Source of the DNA: Scytonema sp. UIC 10036
Lineage (GTDB): Bacteria; Cyanobacteriota; Cyanobacteriia; Cyanobacteriales; Nostocaceae
NCBI RefSeq assembly: GCF_009725235.1
Contig: NZ_WJFC01000057.1
Location: 3,004 to 67,003, forward strand
Direction: 5' to 3'
DNA: 64,000 bases
The notes below the pieces were generated by a model. It was not told the origin of the DNA and made no database searches. It saw only the letters and a list, made by a program, of their open reading frames with translations. Of the stretch, positions 28,053-37,321 are shown piece by piece (within the stretch, counting starts at the first letter, position 1; each line of letters begins with the position of its first letter). A program made the translations under genes and the position numbers.

Positions 28053-29453
28053 TTACATATTTTCTAACTCAATGCCCTTGGTTTCTTTGATAAAGAAGAG
28101 AACGAAAAACAATGAGATAGCTGCTGCAGTTGTATACAAACCATACGCAGCACCCAACCCGAAATATTGCAATATGGGAGGAAATGTTGTGGAAACAACA
28201 AAATTGGCAATCCATTGCATTGCCGCAGCAATTGAAAGTGCAGCAGCTCGAATCTTGTTATTAAACATTTCTCCCAACAGTACCCAAGTCACTGGACCCC
28301 AGGAAAAACCGAAGCAAAACACATAAAGGTTGGCTGCTATGAGAGCTATAGTACCTGCAGAGCCAGTGACAGTGGGGTTACCTGCAGCATCAAGTTGAGC
28401 ATTCCCAAAAATGGAAGCCATTGTTCCTAAGGTCAAGATCATCCCAAGTGACCCTAGAATGAGTAAGGGCTTGCGACCAAATTTATCCACAAATGCGATC
28501 GCAATCAGTGTAGTCAGAATATTTACAGCTCCCGTAATCACCGTGATGGTGAGGGAATCTTGTTCGGAAAATCCAACTGCCCGCCACAAAACACTGCTAT
28601 AATAGAAAATTACATTAATTCCAACAAATTGCTGAAATACCGACAAAGCTATTCCTATCCAAACAATAGGGAGCAGATTACCGCTTCTTCCTAAAAGATC
28701 GGAAAACTGAGGCTCGCGCTCTCGCAGCACTGTTTGTCGAATTTCTTCAATTTTCTCGAACACGTTTCCCCCCACAATCTTGGTAAGAACGTTAGCAGCT
28801 TCTGGCTCCCGTCCTTGAGCCACCAAGTACCGAGGAGATTCGGGAATCGTTAAAGCAGCCATTCCATAAAACACGGCAGGCGGAATTTCTGTCCAAAACA
28901 TCCAACGCCAAGCGGCGATTCCAAACAAAAACGGTGATTCAGCTGAACCTGCTGAGACGGCGATAAAGTAATCACATAGCAGAGCAATGAAAATACCAAC
29001 TACAATCGCGAGTTGCTGGAGAGAACCCAGTCTTCCCCGCAAATGGGCAGGAGAACACTCTGCAATGTAAGCTGGTGCAATTACGCTAGCAGCACCGACT
29101 GCTAGCCCACCTAATACTCGCCAAAAAGTAAAATCCCAGATAGTTATGGGAAGCCCAGAGCCAATAGCACTGATAGTAAACAGTACTGAAGCCACCACCA
29201 TAGCCTTGACTCGACCATAGCGATCTGCAATCTTCCCTGCATAAAAGGCTCCTACTGCAGAACCCAACAAGGCTAGTGATACTGCTAAACCAGTTTGTAC
29301 GCTATTAGCGTTAAAGTTTTTAGAGAGAGCTGCTACTGCACCATTAATGACAGCAGTATCAAAACCGAATAAAAAGCCGCCGAGGGCAGCAGCACCAGCA
29401 ATCAGAATGACGTAATACGTGTTAGCTTTACGACGAGTTGTAGTTGTGGGCAT
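28053..29453 (-). CDS. Sugar-porter family MFS transporter
   Basis: 466 aa, twelve predicted membrane helices. Sugar-porter signatures are present: G-F-D-T-A-V-I-N-G in helix 1, D-R-Y-G-R after helix 2, P-E-S-P-R-Y-L before the central loop and K-E-T-K-G at the C-terminus. The family includes H+-coupled uptake of hexoses, xylose and inositol. It lies at the 3' end of the CUT2 transporter genes and the inositol catabolic genes, all on the minus strand. Inositol (or a related polyol) is a plausible substrate, by context only. The start follows a heptamer repeat array that occupies the upstream side. Confidence 0.93.
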   Translation of the reverse strand: MPTTTTRRKANTYYVILIAGAAALGGFLFGFDTAVINGAVAALSKNFNANSVQTGLAVSLALLGSAVGAFYAGKIADRYGRVKAMVVASVLFTISAIGSGLPITIWDFTFWRVLGGLAVGAASVIAPAYIAECSPAHLRGRLGSLQQLAIVVGIFIALLCDYFIAVSAGSAESPFLFGIAAWRWMFWTEIPPAVFYGMAALTIPESPRYLVAQGREPEAANVLTKIVGGNVFEKIEEIRQTVLREREPQFSDLLGRSGNLLPIVWIGIALSVFQQFVGINVIFYYSSVLWRAVGFSEQDSLTITVITGAVNILTTLIAIAFVDKFGRKPLLILGSLGMILTLGTMASIFGNAQLDAAGNPTVTGSAGTIALIAANLYVFCFGFSWGPVTWVLLGEMFNNKIRAAALSIAAAMQWIANFVVSTTFPPILQYFGLGAAYGLYTTAAAISLFFVLFFIKETKGIELENM

Positions 29454-29459
29454 AGTAAT

Positions 29460-29541
29460 TTTGGATTTTGGATTTTGGATTTTGGATTTTGGATTTTAGA
29501 TTTTGGATTTTAGATTTTGGATTTTGGATTTTGGATTGGGG
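29460..29541. repeat. Heptamer tandem repeat (GGATTTT type)
   Basis: More than ten heptamer units of ttttgga with occasional ttttaga. STRR-like, as known in heterocystous cyanobacteria. Copies with the same heptamer occur at 32299-32334 and 33382-33440, flanking the first binding-protein gene. Confidence 0.9.
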
Positions 29542-29596
29542 TCAGAGACCAGGACTTAGAAGTTGGTCACTGGTCACTGGTCACTGGTCACTGTTA

Positions 29597-30592
29597 CTAT
29601 CTTCTCGAACGTCTGCGGAGGCGATCGATCATTACCGCGACAATAATTACCAGTCCTTTGACGACGAGTTGCCAGAAGTAAGACATATTCAACAAGGTCA
29701 AACCATTGTTGAGAACAGCAATGATTAATGCACCTAACAGTGTTCCGCCAATGGTGCCAATACCGCCTGTAAAACTAGTTCCACCTAAAATAACGGCAGC
29801 GATCGCGTCTAACTCGTAGCCTTGACCTAACATACCAGTGGCACTATAAAGACGGCTAGCACTCATAATTCCTGCCAAGCCTGCTAGCAATCCACTGACA
29901 CCGTAAACAAATAACAATACGCGGTTAACTTTAATACCAGTCAGTCGTGCTGCTCGTTCGTTACCACCAACAGCATAAATTTGTACCCCCAAAACAGTTT
30001 GTCGCAGGACAAACCAAGTAACGGCTACAGTGAGTAGGGCAATGATGACTAACCAGGGAAGGGGACCTAAATAGTTATTACCTATCCAAGCAAAATTTAT
30101 GTCGCGGTTAATAACCGTTGTACCGTTAGCAACCAAAAAGGCAGCACCCCGTAAAGCAGTTAGCGAACCTAAGGTGACAATAAACGGTGGTACATCCAAA
30201 AAGGTGATGAGAGCGCCGTTAACTAAGCCTAAAAACAATCCTGTGAGCAACCCAGCAGGTACAGCCGCCCAACCTAAAGCAGGAATTAGCGAGACTAACA
30301 CTGCAACTACAGCCGAAACAGCCAAGATTGACCCAACGGAAAGGTCAATACCTCCTGTGAGAATCACGAAGGTCATTCCCGTTGCCAGCACAATATTAAT
30401 TGATGCCTGACGCAATATGTTAACAACATTCCCGACTGTCAGGAAGTTGGGAGAAACGACCGTAAATAAGATGCAGATAAGTAATAATATTGGCAGAATC
30501 CCTGCAACCTCAAGCAGAGTATTAATCGGTTTGCGCTTGCGTGTTGCATTCTTGCCCACTTTATTATTAACAGGCTTTAAGGTTTGACTCAT
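29597..30592 (-). CDS. CUT2-family (ribose/inositol-type) ABC permease
   Basis: 331 aa, multi-spanning. The RbsC family pattern is clear: [17 protein letters not shown], then [12 protein letters not shown] and [17 protein letters not shown]. It forms a homodimeric membrane channel for a monosaccharide or inositol. The start overlaps the end of the ATPase reading frame by 4 bp. It belongs to a minus-strand group of two binding proteins, ATPase, permease and MFS protein, immediately beside the inositol oxygenase gene. Substrate is inferred. Confidence 0.93.
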   Translation of the reverse strand: MSQTLKPVNNKVGKNATRKRKPINTLLEVAGILPILLLICILFTVVSPNFLTVGNVVNILRQASINIVLATGMTFVILTGGIDLSVGSILAVSAVVAVLVSLIPALGWAAVPAGLLTGLFLGLVNGALITFLDVPPFIVTLGSLTALRGAAFLVANGTTVINRDINFAWIGNNYLGPLPWLVIIALLTVAVTWFVLRQTVLGVQIYAVGGNERAARLTGIKVNRVLLFVYGVSGLLAGLAGIMSASRLYSATGMLGQGYELDAIAAVILGGTSFTGGIGTIGGTLLGALIIAVLNNGLTLLNMSYFWQLVVKGLVIIVAVMIDRLRRRSRR

Positions 30593-32141
30593 GATGCTAC
30601 TACCTCCGATGCTCCAGTTGCATAGTGCATAATGTTTTCTTGGGTAATTTCTTTCCCAGAGCTGCCATCAAGTTCGCCCACTAACTTTCCTTCCCGCATC
30701 ACTAGGACGCGATCGCTCATCCCAACAATCTCTGGTAGTTCGCTGGAAACCATCAAAGTAGCCACGCCCTGTGCTGCTAACTCGCTCATAATTCGGTAAA
30801 TTTCGCTTTTGGACCGATATCTACACCCCGTGTCGGTTCATCCAACATGATGACTCTCGGTTTAATGGCTAACCACCTTGCTAGCAGTAGCTTCTGCTGA
30901 TTGCCACCTGAAAGATCCACCGCTCTGATTTCCAAATTAGCGAGCCGGATATTAAAGTTTTCCACTGCTTCTGTAGCCAGCTTATTCACTGAACCCCAGT
31001 TAACAACACCGGCTTTTGCATCCTCCTTAAGTGTGTTGAGGGCAATATTCTTGCGGGAACTCATTTCCAGAAATAAACCCTGGTCTTTGCGGTCTTCCGG
31101 GACGTAACCAATCCCGGCTGCAATGGCATCACTGGGGCTATGAATATCTAATTTGTGACCGTTTAAGAAAACTTCACCACTTGCTTTAGGGTCAGCACCA
31201 AAAATGAGCCGACACACCTCCGTGCGTCCTGCACCCACCAGCCCTGCTAGTCCGAGAATTTCTCCAGCACGAATTTTAAAACTAGCTGGCTCAATCTTGC
31301 GTCCGTCGCTCATATTTCTGACTTCTAGCACTACCGCACCTGGATTGGTTTGCCGTTGATGCTCGTAAAAGTCTTGCATGGAACGACCCACCATCATCTG
31401 CACCAATCGCTGTGGAGATATTTCATCCCGTGTTAAACTACCAATGTATTGACCATCGCGCAGTACGCTAATTCGGTCAGCTAGGGCATATATTTCTTCC
31501 ATGCGGTGGCTGATGTAGATAATTGCAATGCCATCATTCCGCATTTTGCGAACAATTTCAAACAAACGCTCGGTTTCGCGATCGGACAGTGCGGCGGTTG
31601 GCTCATCCATCACTAAAATGCGGCTTTTATCCTTCAACGCCCGCGCAATTTCTACCTGTTGCTGTTCGGCGATAGACAAAGTACCAACCACATCGTTAGC
31701 TCCAAAGCTAGCTCCAAGGCTTTCTAGCACTTGCTCTGCTTCCAGTTGCATACCTTTGCGGTCTAAAAACTGACCCCGTCGCAACTCGCTACCCATAAAA
31801 ATATTTTCGGTAACGGTTAAGTTGGGTGCGACATTCAGTTCTTGATAAATGAGATTAATGCCCGATCTGCGTGCTGTACCCGGATCGGTAATTTTTACGG
31901 GTTCGCCATTGATGCGAATTTCTCCTTCATCAGCGATGTAAGCCCCAGCCAGGATTTTCATCAAGGTGCTTTTACCCGCCCCGTTCTCACCCATCAGGGC
32001 GTGAACTTCTCCTGGATAAATCGTGAGATTCACGTTTTGGAGAGCAGGTACACCATGAAATCGTTTCGTAATCCCTTGCATTTCCAATACAGGGGTAGTG
32101 GTAGATGCGTGAGGAAACAGGGTTTCAGTGTGGTTGGTCAT
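30589..32141 (-). pseudogene. CUT2 ABC ATPase (RbsA-like), frameshifted
   Basis: The normal RbsA-type architecture is a double nucleotide-binding protein of about 500 aa. Here 451 codons run from 32141 and stop at 30786. The first Walker A is G-E-N-G-A-G-K-S-T; signature, Walker B and the second domain ([18 protein letters not shown]) are intact. The last about 66 residues lie in another frame, starting M-S-E-L-A-A-Q-G at 30789. The normal sequence I-Y-R-I-M-S-E-L is restored if one base is added near 30801-30806, so a 1-bp deletion is the likely cause. The two frames overlap as ATGA, so translational coupling could still produce both parts. It may be a true mutation or a sequence error. Confidence 0.82.
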
Positions 32142-32206
32142 TTGTCATTTGTTATTGGTCATTTGTCAGTGGTCATTTGTCATTTGTTGTTGGTCGTTGG
32201 TAAGGG
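32134..32206. repeat. Degenerate heptamer repeat (GTCATTT type)
   Basis: Array of ggtcatttgtcatttgtta-like units just upstream of the ATPase start. STRR-like; it may separate the binding-protein and ATPase transcription segments. Confidence 0.75.
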
Positions 32207-32298
32207 TTTTAAAAACATTTACATTTTGTAATGTGATTGTGTTTATTTCCACCTACCTACTTAGTTGGCTGAAAACAACCTCGTTGAAACTCTTTCAA

Positions 32299-32334
32299 TC
32301 CAAAATCCAAAATCTAAAATCCAAAATCTAAAAT
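32299..32334. repeat. Heptamer tandem repeat (TCCAAAA type)
   Basis: About five units of tccaaaa/tctaaaa directly after the stop codon of the first binding-protein gene; the same heptamer as at 29460 and 33382. Confidence 0.85.
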
Positions 32335-32338
32335 TGTA

Positions 32339-33364
32339 TTACCAGCCTTTGTAAGTACCGACGTTCTCTCTGGTAATTAACTTGACTGGAATTAGAATGT
32401 TAGGATTGCTGGGTTTTTTGCCATGCAGGATGTTGTTGCCAACCTCAACCGCTTTTTGAGTCATCCCTCTTGGATCTTGAGTCGCAGTTGCAGCATAGAG
32501 ACTGTTTTTAGATGCGATCGCTTCGATGGCTTCTGGAGCACCATCAACCCCAACAATGAAAAAGTCTTTGCGTTTTGCTTGACTGGCTGCGAGGTCTACT
32601 CCAACACCGCTCGGATCGTTAATGGCAAAGACTGCATCTATCTTAGGGAAGGTTGTGAGCAAATCGCTCATCACTCTCAGCCCTCCATCTCTGCTTCCTT
32701 CTGCGTTCTGGTCTTTTGAGAGGACTTTTATACCGGGATTCTTAGACAAGACTTTTTCGCAACCACTGACTCGATCGATCACTGAGGCGACTGGGGGACC
32801 GTTGACGATGACCACATTACCTTTGCCTTTGAGGCGATCGACAATGTATTGACAACTTACCTCTCCTGCTTGCACGTTATTGGTAGTTACTGTGGCATCC
32901 ACTTCTCCACTAATGGCTGTATCTACCGCAATGACTATCTTACCTGCTTGTCTTGCTTTCTCAACGGCTGGTGTAATTCCCTTACTATCAGCAGCATTCA
33001 AGATAATGATGTCAGTATCAGCAGCAACGAAATTTTCGATTTGGTTGGTTTGTTGGTTGAGATCGTAGCCACTGGATACCACAGTCACCTTGACATCATC
33101 ACCTCCGATTTTTCTTGCTTCTTTCTCAGCACCTTTCCCCATCAGAACAAAGAAGGGGTTACTTAAATCGCCAAGAGTAACGCCGACAGATTGTAATTTT
33201 TTGGCATCACCACCATCTTGAGTTTGTACGCTAACGTTGGTAGCAGTGTTGGTATCAGTGTTAGTAGCGGTGTTGTCGTTGGGAGCCGTATTTGTGCATC
33301 CTACAATAGCACCACTGATGATACTTAATACACTAGTGACAGTTGCAATCCTTTTCACATTCAT
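32339..33364 (-). CDS. CUT2 periplasmic sugar/polyol-binding lipoprotein, copy 1
   Basis: I start it at ATG 33364 (341 aa), where GAGGAG stands just upstream. The 22-residue extension to 33430 is only the translation of a heptamer repeat. A lipoprotein signal ends in I-V-G-C (lipobox). The mature part is a type I periplasmic-binding fold: S-V-G-V-T-L-G-D-L-S-N-P-F-F, N-Q-I-E-N-F-V-A-A-D-T-D-I-I-I-L and D-A-V-F-A-I-N-D-P-S-G. It resembles ribose/inositol-binding proteins. A paralogue follows at 33446. Two binding proteins sharing one permease may widen the substrate range. Confidence 0.92.
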   Translation of the reverse strand: MNVKRIATVTSVLSIISGAIVGCTNTAPNDNTATNTDTNTATNVSVQTQDGGDAKKLQSVGVTLGDLSNPFFVLMGKGAEKEARKIGGDDVKVTVVSSGYDLNQQTNQIENFVAADTDIIILNAADSKGITPAVEKARQAGKIVIAVDTAISGEVDATVTTNNVQAGEVSCQYIVDRLKGKGNVVIVNGPPVASVIDRVSGCEKVLSKNPGIKVLSKDQNAEGSRDGGLRVMSDLLTTFPKIDAVFAINDPSGVGVDLAASQAKRKDFFIVGVDGAPEAIEAIASKNSLYAATATQDPRGMTQKAVEVGNNILHGKKPSNPNILIPVKLITRENVGTYKGW

Positions 33365-33381
33365 CTTGCTCCTCAACTTTA

Positions 33382-33440
33382 AATCCAAAATCCAAAATCC
33401 AAAATCCAAAATCCAAAATCCAAAATCCAAAATCCAAAAT
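33382..33440. repeat. Heptamer tandem repeat (TCCAAAA type)
   Basis: About eight perfect tccaaaa units between the two binding-protein genes. It extends the reading frame of copy 1 spuriously. Confidence 0.92.
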
Positions 33441-33445
33441 CGGTC

Positions 33446-34465
33446 TTACCAACCTTTGTAGCTACTAAGGTTGTTTCGAGTTACCAACTTAACTGGAATT
33501 AGAATCGTGGGTATTTCCGGTTTGTCCCCGCGCAGAATATCATTGCCTACCCGAACAGCTTTTTGAGCCATTCCTGCTGGATCTTGAGCAGCCGTTGCAA
33601 CAAATAGACTATCTTTGGTAGCCATCGCTTTGACTGCATCTGGTCCTCCATCAACCCCAACAATAAAAAATTCTTTGCGTCTTGCTTGCTGGGCTGCCAA
33701 GTCTGCTCCAATACCACTTTGATCGTTAGTAGCAAAAACAGCATCAATCTTGGGAAAGGTTGTCAGCAAATCGCTCATAACTCTTAGCCCTCCATCCCGA
33801 CTTCCTTCTGCGTTCTGGTCTTTAGAGAGTATTTTGATACTGGGATACTTGGATAATGCCTTCTCGCAACCTTTCACTCGCTGGATAACTGAGTCCATCG
33901 GAATGCTGTTCAGGATAACTACATTGCCTTTACCTTTCAAGCGATCGCCAATATACTGGCAAGCAAGTTCTCCCGCCTGTAGATTATTAGAGCTAACCAT
34001 TGCGTCTACATCTGCATCAACGGCTGCATCCACTGCAATGACAATTTTACCTGCAAGTTTTGCTTTGTCGATCGCTGCTTTAATTCCTCTGTTATCAACG
34101 GCGCTGAGGATAATTATGTCAGTATCGGCAGCAACGAAATTTTCTATTTGGTTGAATTGCTGGTTTAAGTCAAAGCCGCTAGAAACCACACTAATTCTGA
34201 CATCATCACCTCCGATTTTCTTCACTTCTGCCTCAGATCCTCTCCCCATAGCTACAAAGAAGGGATTACCCAAGTCGCCAAGGCTGACGCCAACCGAGCG
34301 CAATTTTACATCCTCATGGCTATCCTTAACTTCTATAACATTGCTACTATTTTGGAAGCCATTTATAGCACTTTCGGTATTTTGAGAGGTTTTTGTACAA
34401 CCTATAACAGTACTGCTAATGAGACCTATTACGCCGACTGCAAGCGAAATTCTTTTCACGTTCAT
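33446..34465 (-). CDS. CUT2 periplasmic sugar/polyol-binding lipoprotein, copy 2
   Basis: 339 aa. Signal with lipobox V-I-G-C, then a type I binding fold parallel to copy 1: V-G-V-S-L-G-D-L-G-N-P-F-F, F-V-A-A-D-T-D-I-I-I-L and N-A-E-G-S-R-D-G-G-L. The two share most conserved segments and arose by tandem duplication. This is the first gene of the minus-strand transporter series, so the promoter should lie in 34466-34700. No convincing copy of the LacI-type operator is seen there. Confidence 0.92.
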   Translation of the reverse strand: MNVKRISLAVGVIGLISSTVIGCTKTSQNTESAINGFQNSSNVIEVKDSHEDVKLRSVGVSLGDLGNPFFVAMGRGSEAEVKKIGGDDVRISVVSSGFDLNQQFNQIENFVAADTDIIILSAVDNRGIKAAIDKAKLAGKIVIAVDAAVDADVDAMVSSNNLQAGELACQYIGDRLKGKGNVVILNSIPMDSVIQRVKGCEKALSKYPSIKILSKDQNAEGSRDGGLRVMSDLLTTFPKIDAVFATNDQSGIGADLAAQQARRKEFFIVGVDGGPDAVKAMATKDSLFVATAAQDPAGMAQKAVRVGNDILRGDKPEIPTILIPVKLVTRNNLSSYKGW

Positions 34466-35398
34466 TTGTATTTAAATAAAGTATGTCAAAAAGCGCCAGT
34501 GGTCACTGGTCACTGTTTTTAACTACAGTTTGTGTTATAAAAGGAGCTAATCTTTCTTTTCTTTGAAGTTACTATTCGTTTATTTTTACAAGTATGCAAA
34601 AATAAACTCCCTTTCTTGAAAGACTTTGACTAAATAAAGAAGGCTATTACTTCTCTATGTCATTCAACTTCTTTCCCTATGGGTATTTAGAGGTGTTTTC
34701 TAAAGTAAATTTTAAATTGCAAAATCTATTATATAGGTTGGGTTGAACCACAGCGAAAACTAACACAATTGTATATTGGTTGGGTTTCGTTCCTCAACCC
34801 AGGTTACAGATTCTGAATTTTTACTTTATCAATCATCTCATAGAGATAATTAACCGATTGTCAGATTAAGTCTAATTTAACAATTTCACAGCTTAACCTT
34901 AAATTGCATTCACAAAATTTAACAGCACGCTAGGTAAATATTCTATTGTCAATTGGAATTTTGGTGGCTGTGAATTTGTAGTACAGTAATCAATCTGAAA
35001 ATCCTTCTACCTTGTTTTCAGACTTAACCCAATTATAGTTGCTAAATGCACTTAATTGTTATACAAAGTCGCTCAAGCTAGTTTTTTAATATATTGTTAC
35101 ATTAAACAAATTTTAGCAAAAACTAACTTTTCTTTTGACTGGTTACGCTGTAGTTGGGTAAACCTGTGGGAAAATCCAACAAATGTCTGTCAATGTTGGG
35201 TTTCGTTCCTCAAACGCCACATCGCTCAACGGGGGAAACCCTCCGCAGTCGCCTCAACGGGGGGAACCCCCGCACGGCGCTGCTCTCCGCACGCGAGTGG
35301 CTCCCCAACCTACGTGTTTTCGGTTTTTTCTGCTTAACTGACAAGTATTGATTTCTGTCCTGTATTTTTTCATCTTCGTTTTCACTATCAACGGATGT
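34466..35398. other. Long intergenic region with repeat copies
   Basis: About 930 bases between binding protein 2 and inositol oxygenase. It holds degenerate GTAGGTTGGGTT repeats (34734-34806 and 35150-35213) and a GC-rich piece with two ggggraac segments near 35235-35285. No credible gene is present. The upstream part should contain the transporter promoter; a very weak operator-like sequence lies at 34583-34602. Confidence 0.65.
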
Positions 35399-36295
35399 TT
35401 AAAACTTTAATGTTGCAGGCAAATACTTAGCCACTAAATCTTCATAATATGGTCTGAGTTCTTGCCAATTGGGAGGGTTGGGATTTTTGGAATACAAATC
35501 GTAGGGATTGAATAGCCTTACCCATTGAAACATTTGGCGATCGCGTTCATCCATCAAATGAGTGTAACCGTTTTCTCGGTGTTGGGGATAAAATGAATGA
35601 TAGCGGAGGATGTACAATGCAGGTTCGGGCAAATAGGGTTTCATCATGTGATAGAAATACTCGTCATGTCCCCATGACATATGTACTTGGCTTAACCCGC
35701 AATTAGGCTCGTAAATACCATATTTAGTGTTATATTTTGGGTTATTGTAATCGGGATTATTCTGGAAAAATTCAGAGAAAACAATTTTATCGGAAAATGC
35801 ACAACCTACAGGATAGGTATCGCCTACAGTAGCCCATTGGGGTTCCCCAAACAGACACAGTACTTTACCCATATCATGTAAGAAGCCTGTTAGTACCATC
35901 CAGTCAGGGTAACCATCAGCCCGAATAGCTTCTGATGTTTGCAACAAATGCTGTAATTGGTCTAAATCTGTATCAGGATCTGAATCATCCACCAATTGAT
36001 TCAAAAATTCAACTGCATCCCAAAAAGCCATTTCTTTCTTGTCAAACTTCAGAAATTCTGCTTTTTTTTGCAATACAAAGTCATATGTTTGGTTAATATG
36101 ATTTAACCGATAGAACTCTTTGACTGTATCTCTAGTTGGAGTTTCGTAATTCCTGTACTCTTGAGTGGTTTTACCCTCTTTAACTATGCTGTGCGGATCG
36201 GGATAGCGATTAAGTAAATCTTCTTCCCATTCTTCTAACGAATGTAAGGGATTGTTTTGAGCGAGTTCGATGGAATTATTGAGAGTTTGAAACAT
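35399..36295 (-). CDS. MIOX: Myo-inositol oxygenase
   Basis: 298 aa, full length. It catalyses O2-dependent ring cleavage of myo-inositol to D-glucuronate with a mixed-valent di-iron centre. All six iron ligands known from the mammalian enzyme have counterparts: His116 (Q-H-L-L-Q-T), His140-Asp141 (L-H-D-M-G-K-V), His210 (W-G-H-D-E-Y), His233 (Y-H-S-F-Y-P) and Asp266 (Y-D-L-Y-S-K). R-L-N-H-I-N-Q-T-Y-D-F-V and S-D-P-D-T-D-L-D are also family hallmarks. The enzyme is mainly eukaryotic and rarer in bacteria. Two palindromic operators stand 56-117 bp upstream. The neighbouring uronate isomerase would use its product. Confidence 0.96.
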   Translation of the reverse strand: MFQTLNNSIELAQNNPLHSLEEWEEDLLNRYPDPHSIVKEGKTTQEYRNYETPTRDTVKEFYRLNHINQTYDFVLQKKAEFLKFDKKEMAFWDAVEFLNQLVDDSDPDTDLDQLQHLLQTSEAIRADGYPDWMVLTGFLHDMGKVLCLFGEPQWATVGDTYPVGCAFSDKIVFSEFFQNNPDYNNPKYNTKYGIYEPNCGLSQVHMSWGHDEYFYHMMKPYLPEPALYILRYHSFYPQHRENGYTHLMDERDRQMFQWVRLFNPYDLYSKNPNPPNWQELRPYYEDLVAKYLPATLKF

Positions 36296-36350
36296 ATCTT
36301 CGCTGCTTTTGTAGTTGATATGAAATCGTAGTTTCAGGTTCTAATCGGTA

Positions 36351-36368
36351 TTGCACAGGTGTGCATAA
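36351..36368. promoter_or_regulatory. LacI-type operator O1
   Basis: Core GCACAGGTGTGC (36353-36364), one mismatch from the palindrome GCACACGTGTGC. It lies about 57 bp upstream of the inositol oxygenase start and 44 bp (centre to centre) from O2, a spacing compatible with cooperative binding. Confidence 0.75.
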
Positions 36369-36392
36369 ACTGTTTTTTCTTCTTATTTTTAT

Positions 36393-36412
36393 TTTTGCAC
36401 ACGTGTGCAAAA
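36393..36412. promoter_or_regulatory. LacI-type operator O2
   Basis: Perfect 20-bp palindrome TTTTGCACACGTGTGCAAAA upstream of the inositol oxygenase gene. The same core stands in front of the LacI-family regulator gene at 38375, which strongly suggests that regulator binds both. Confidence 0.85.
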
Positions 36413-36466
36413 GCGTGTATTAAGTTTTTTAACGAGTGGTTTACGGTAAACTATGGCTAAAATTGC

Positions 36467-37213
36467 TCAAGCTATCTGAAGCCCAATATCAAACGTTGCT
36501 GCGTAACCAAAGCTTGTTTTGGTAAGCGTGAGTAATAATTGCTCGCCACCGTCTCTGAAGATTCCATCTTGCGCGTTCTTTAGCCTGCGCTGTCCCTGAC
36601 TGGCATAGGGTGCCCGTGTATACACGCGCTCCGTAATAGAGTCATCAAAGTAGAGTTGTGAAGTAAACTCATAACTTTGCCTTGATGTTGCATCTGTACG
36701 TACTTTAAAGTGGATATGAACGGTTCTGCCCTGGTACCAACCGGGATAGATAGTCATAAACTGGACGCTGCCATTTGCGTCCGTCACCTGATACCCGCGC
36801 AAGAACTTTTTGCCAATGGTATTAAAACTTGGGTCTGTCACATCAGAATAAATGCCCTGGGCATCACAATGCCAAATATCAACAGTGGCACCTGTGAGTG
36901 GCGTACAGCCAGTACTGGTGACCTGAGAAACACGAAGCGTTAGTTTGAGCGGTACGCCGTCTTTCACCGAACCATCCGAAGGGTCAGATCGGATGTCGGA
37001 ACGTTTAAGCTTTTCCTCTACAAAATAAGGTCCCTCGGTCTGTTCCGGTCTGACAACACACCCAGGCAATGTGGCAGCACTTATTTGAGGAGATGTTTTA
37101 ACGGATACGCTTGATTCTGTCTGTGCGGACACGGACTTTCTAGGTATGCATACAGCAAGCACTGTAGATGCAATTACTTTAAATAGAGCTAGGGTTTTTC
37201 TTCTGCTTAACAT
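36467..37213 (-). CDS. Secreted intradiol ring-cleavage dioxygenase
   Basis: I start at ATG 37213 (248 aa), which gives a twin-arginine-like signal (S-R-R-K-T-L-A-L-F). The same frame is open to 37339, but those 42 codons include a toxin-gene remnant. The core matches protocatechuate 3,4-dioxygenase-like enzymes: G-P-Y-F-V, I-W-H-C-D-A-Q-G-I-Y-S-D and Y-P-G-W-Y-Q-G-R-T-V-H-I-H-F. The two Tyr and two His iron(III) ligands are present. Such single-subunit exported forms act on catechols of unknown origin. It lies between the inositol oxygenase and gluconokinase; a metabolic link with them is not evident. Confidence 0.88.
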   Translation of the reverse strand: MLSRRKTLALFKVIASTVLAVCIPRKSVSAQTESSVSVKTSPQISAATLPGCVVRPEQTEGPYFVEEKLKRSDIRSDPSDGSVKDGVPLKLTLRVSQVTSTGCTPLTGATVDIWHCDAQGIYSDVTDPSFNTIGKKFLRGYQVTDANGSVQFMTIYPGWYQGRTVHIHFKVRTDATSRQSYEFTSQLYFDDSITERVYTRAPYASQGQRRLKNAQDGIFRDGGEQLLLTLTKTSFGYAATFDIGLQIA

Positions 37214-37276
37214 TTTACTGACTTTGCGATCGCTGTTTTTCAAGACTAAATTTCTTATTGTACCCACTACAGAAAG

Positions 37277-37321
37277 CCTGACCAAAAAGCGCACGAGTGT
37301 GTTAGTTTCTAGTTCTTTCAA
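37277..37321 (-). pseudogene. VapC-type PIN toxin remnant (first 15 codons)
   Basis: TTG-initiated L-K-E-L-E-T-N-T-L-V-R-F-L-V-R corresponds to the invariant start of VapC PIN-domain toxins (usually L-D-T-N-x-L-V-R). It overlaps the antitoxin stop codon by one TGA, the normal layout. The catalytic Asp is changed to Glu, and after 15 codons homology ends and the dioxygenase upstream region begins. The rest of the toxin has been deleted. Confidence 0.65.

Noticed and set aside
33365..33430. N-terminal extension of binding protein 1
   Set aside because: The residues come from a heptamer repeat; the lipoprotein signal and GAGGAG support ATG 33364.
34583..34602. Weak operator-like sequence upstream of the binding-protein genes
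   Set aside because: Only the right half resembles the GCACACGTGTGC palindrome and the spacing differs, so control by the LacI-type regulator is not supported.
35056..35351. Plus-strand frames upstream of inositol oxygenase
   Set aside because: They run through dispersed repeat sequence and lack protein-family character or a ribosome-binding site.
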